Source: Pseudomonadota bacterium
Lineage (GTDB): Bacteria > Pseudomonadota > Gammaproteobacteria > Burkholderiales > Sulfuriferulaceae
Reading direction: 5' to 3'
Assembly: GCA_021790625.1 (NCBI GenBank)
Contig: JAJYGL010000177.1
Coordinates: forward strand, 5,457-20,099
DNA length: 14,643 nucleotides
Within the stretch, counting starts at the first letter, position 1. Every line of letters begins with the position of its first letter. Below, piece by piece: positions 13,788 through 14,643 of this stretch. Position numbers and translations under genes: made by a program. The notes under the pieces were generated by a model. The model did no database searches. It worked only from the letters and a program-made list of their open reading frames with translations, and was not told the origin of the DNA.

Positions 13788-14446
13788 ACACACCAGAAAC
13801 GGATGGTCTGGCGTTCAAGACTGTGCTGGCAGCCAATTTGCATGAAACCAAGAATATTCTGGCACAATTGATGCTGCGGCTGGATAACATGGACAGCCAT
13901 ACTGCCGCTGTTCGCGATGCGCGATTGCTGTGCCAACAGGTGTCCGATCGCATGGTGCAAATGTTGTTGCTGTTCGAATTGCAGGCAGAACGGTTGGTTC
14001 CGCAGTATGAGGCACACAACCCGGCAGATTTTCTGGCTGAATTGCGCGAAAATGCCCGTTCTTGGGTAGATGGGCACTTGCATATTGACAGTGAAGAAGA
14101 CGGTGCGCCGGATTATTGGTATTTTGATCGATCTCTGGTCGAAATGGCCATGATGAATGCACTGCATAATGCGGTGCGTCATGCGTCTGCACGCCTGGTG
14201 TTGCGTACTGGCGTGCGTAATGGCAGATTACTGTTTGAAGTCGAGGATGATGGCGCTGGTTATTCGGCCTCGGTGTTGTCAGCGCAGCAAGATGAGCCAT
14301 TGCCGGTGTCGCAGGATGGTACTGGCCTTGGTCTGTATTTCTCGGCACTGATTGCGCGTGCGCATGTCAATAAGGGACAGCATGGGGAATTATTGTTGCA
14401 CAATGGGGAAGCGGGCGGCGCGGTGTTTTCACTGCTGTTGCCCTGA
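13784..14446 (+). CDS. Small soluble histidine kinase
   Basis: 220 residues, no membrane segment and no sensor domain. A short dimerisation/phosphoacceptor helix pair at about 10-75 carries H20 in LHETKNILAQL. This resembles the HEIKNPL box of NtrB-like kinases, with the usual Pro replaced by Ile. The ATPase part follows: N-box NALHNAVRHA (125-134), G1 EDDGAGY (154-160) and G2 GTGLGLYFSALIARAH (179-194). GGAG at about 13773-13776 serves ATG 13784. The 4-bp overlap with the REC-TPR gene implies that the two form a two-component pair. Signals must come from a partner protein or from the TPR regulator. 33 bp separate it from sucC. Confidence 0.88.
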   Translation: MNTPETDGLAFKTVLAANLHETKNILAQLMLRLDNMDSHTAAVRDARLLCQQVSDRMVQMLLLFELQAERLVPQYEAHNPADFLAELRENARSWVDGHLHIDSEEDGAPDYWYFDRSLVEMAMMNALHNAVRHASARLVLRTGVRNGRLLFEVEDDGAGYSASVLSAQQDEPLPVSQDGTGLGLYFSALIARAHVNKGQHGELLLHNGEAGGAVFSLLLP

Positions 14447-14479
14447 CATTTTTTTGACGAGTCGCAAAGTAATGACAAG

Positions 14480-14643
14480 ATGAATTTACACGAATATCAG
14501 GCAAAACAGATTCTCCGCGAGCAAGGCGTGAATACGCCGCGCGGTGTGATAGTGGAAAATGCGGCGCATGCCGAATTGGCCGCCAGCGGTTATCTGGGCG
14601 GTGACTCCTGGGTCATCAAGGCACAAGTGCATGCCGGCGGGCG
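14480..14643 (+). CDS. sucC: Succinyl-CoA ligase (ADP-forming) beta subunit, 3' partial
   Basis: Only the first 54 codons lie in the window. MNLHEYQAKQILREQGVNTPRG and SWVIKAQVHAGG match the SucC N-terminus: the ATP-grasp fold start and the ATP-binding Lys (here K47) before QVHAGGRG. The enzyme makes succinate and ATP from succinyl-CoA in the citric acid cycle together with SucD, expected next. ATG 14480 has only a weak ribosome site. No convincing promoter is seen in the 33-bp gap, so read-through from the kinase gene is possible. Confidence 0.95.
   Translation, partial: MNLHEYQAKQILREQGVNTPRGVIVENAAHAELAASGYLGGDSWVIKAQVHAGG

Noticed and set aside
13646..14182. 178-codon minus-strand open frame
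   Set aside because: It lies antisense to the REC-TPR and kinase genes, which have clear family motifs. Its translation shows no recognisable domain and no ribosome site stands out.
14447..14479. Separate promoter for sucC
   Set aside because: TTGACG at 14454-14459 has no -10 at a usable distance before the start codon.

Overview
The window is chromosomal DNA of a Gram-negative proteobacterium. A beta-proteobacterium, perhaps of the Nitrosomonadales, is most likely. This is inferred from moderate GC, a type II secretion set that includes gspN, the aat-bpt pair, a DUF3149-like small membrane protein and a MauG-type peroxidase. No genus can be read from the sequence.

Layout. 1-936 is the 3' part of a di-haem cytochrome c peroxidase/MauG-like gene. 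1032-3104 is a PAS-GGDEF-EAL protein that ends in a putative zinc-binding CZB domain. 3258-8453 is a tightly overlapping type II secretion operon, gspGHIJKLMN, preceded by a perfect TATAAT box. It holds all five pseudopilins plus the L-M-N inner-membrane genes, but not gspC, D, E or F. 8670-9259 is a ribbon-helix-helix antitoxin/ParE-RelE toxin pair under two abutting palindromes, followed by a minus-strand tRNA-Arg(CCT) at 9284-9359. 9360-9620 carries no convincing protein gene but is packed with inverted repeats. Next to it, on the minus strand, is a 43-residue membrane protein gene (9618-9749) with a near-consensus promoter and a strong Shine-Dalgarno site. From 9889 onward a co-directional run reads aat, bpt, thyA, a REC-TPR response regulator, a small soluble histidine kinase and the start of sucC.

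How the parts work together. GspG-K build the pseudopilus and GspL/M/N belong to the inner-membrane platform, so secretin, ATPase and GspF must be encoded elsewhere. Aat and Bpt are the two aminoacyl-transferases of the bacterial N-degron pathway and overlap by 4 bp. The response regulator and kinase also overlap by 4 bp and look like a self-contained phosphorelay with a protein-protein (TPR) output and no sensor domain of its own.

The less ordinary parts are the small-protein gene with its hairpin-rich 3' flank (9411-9823), the REC-TPR/kinase pair beside sucC, and the C-terminal CZB domain on a dual GGDEF-EAL protein. Nothing resembling a CRISPR array, insertion sequence or prophage was seen.
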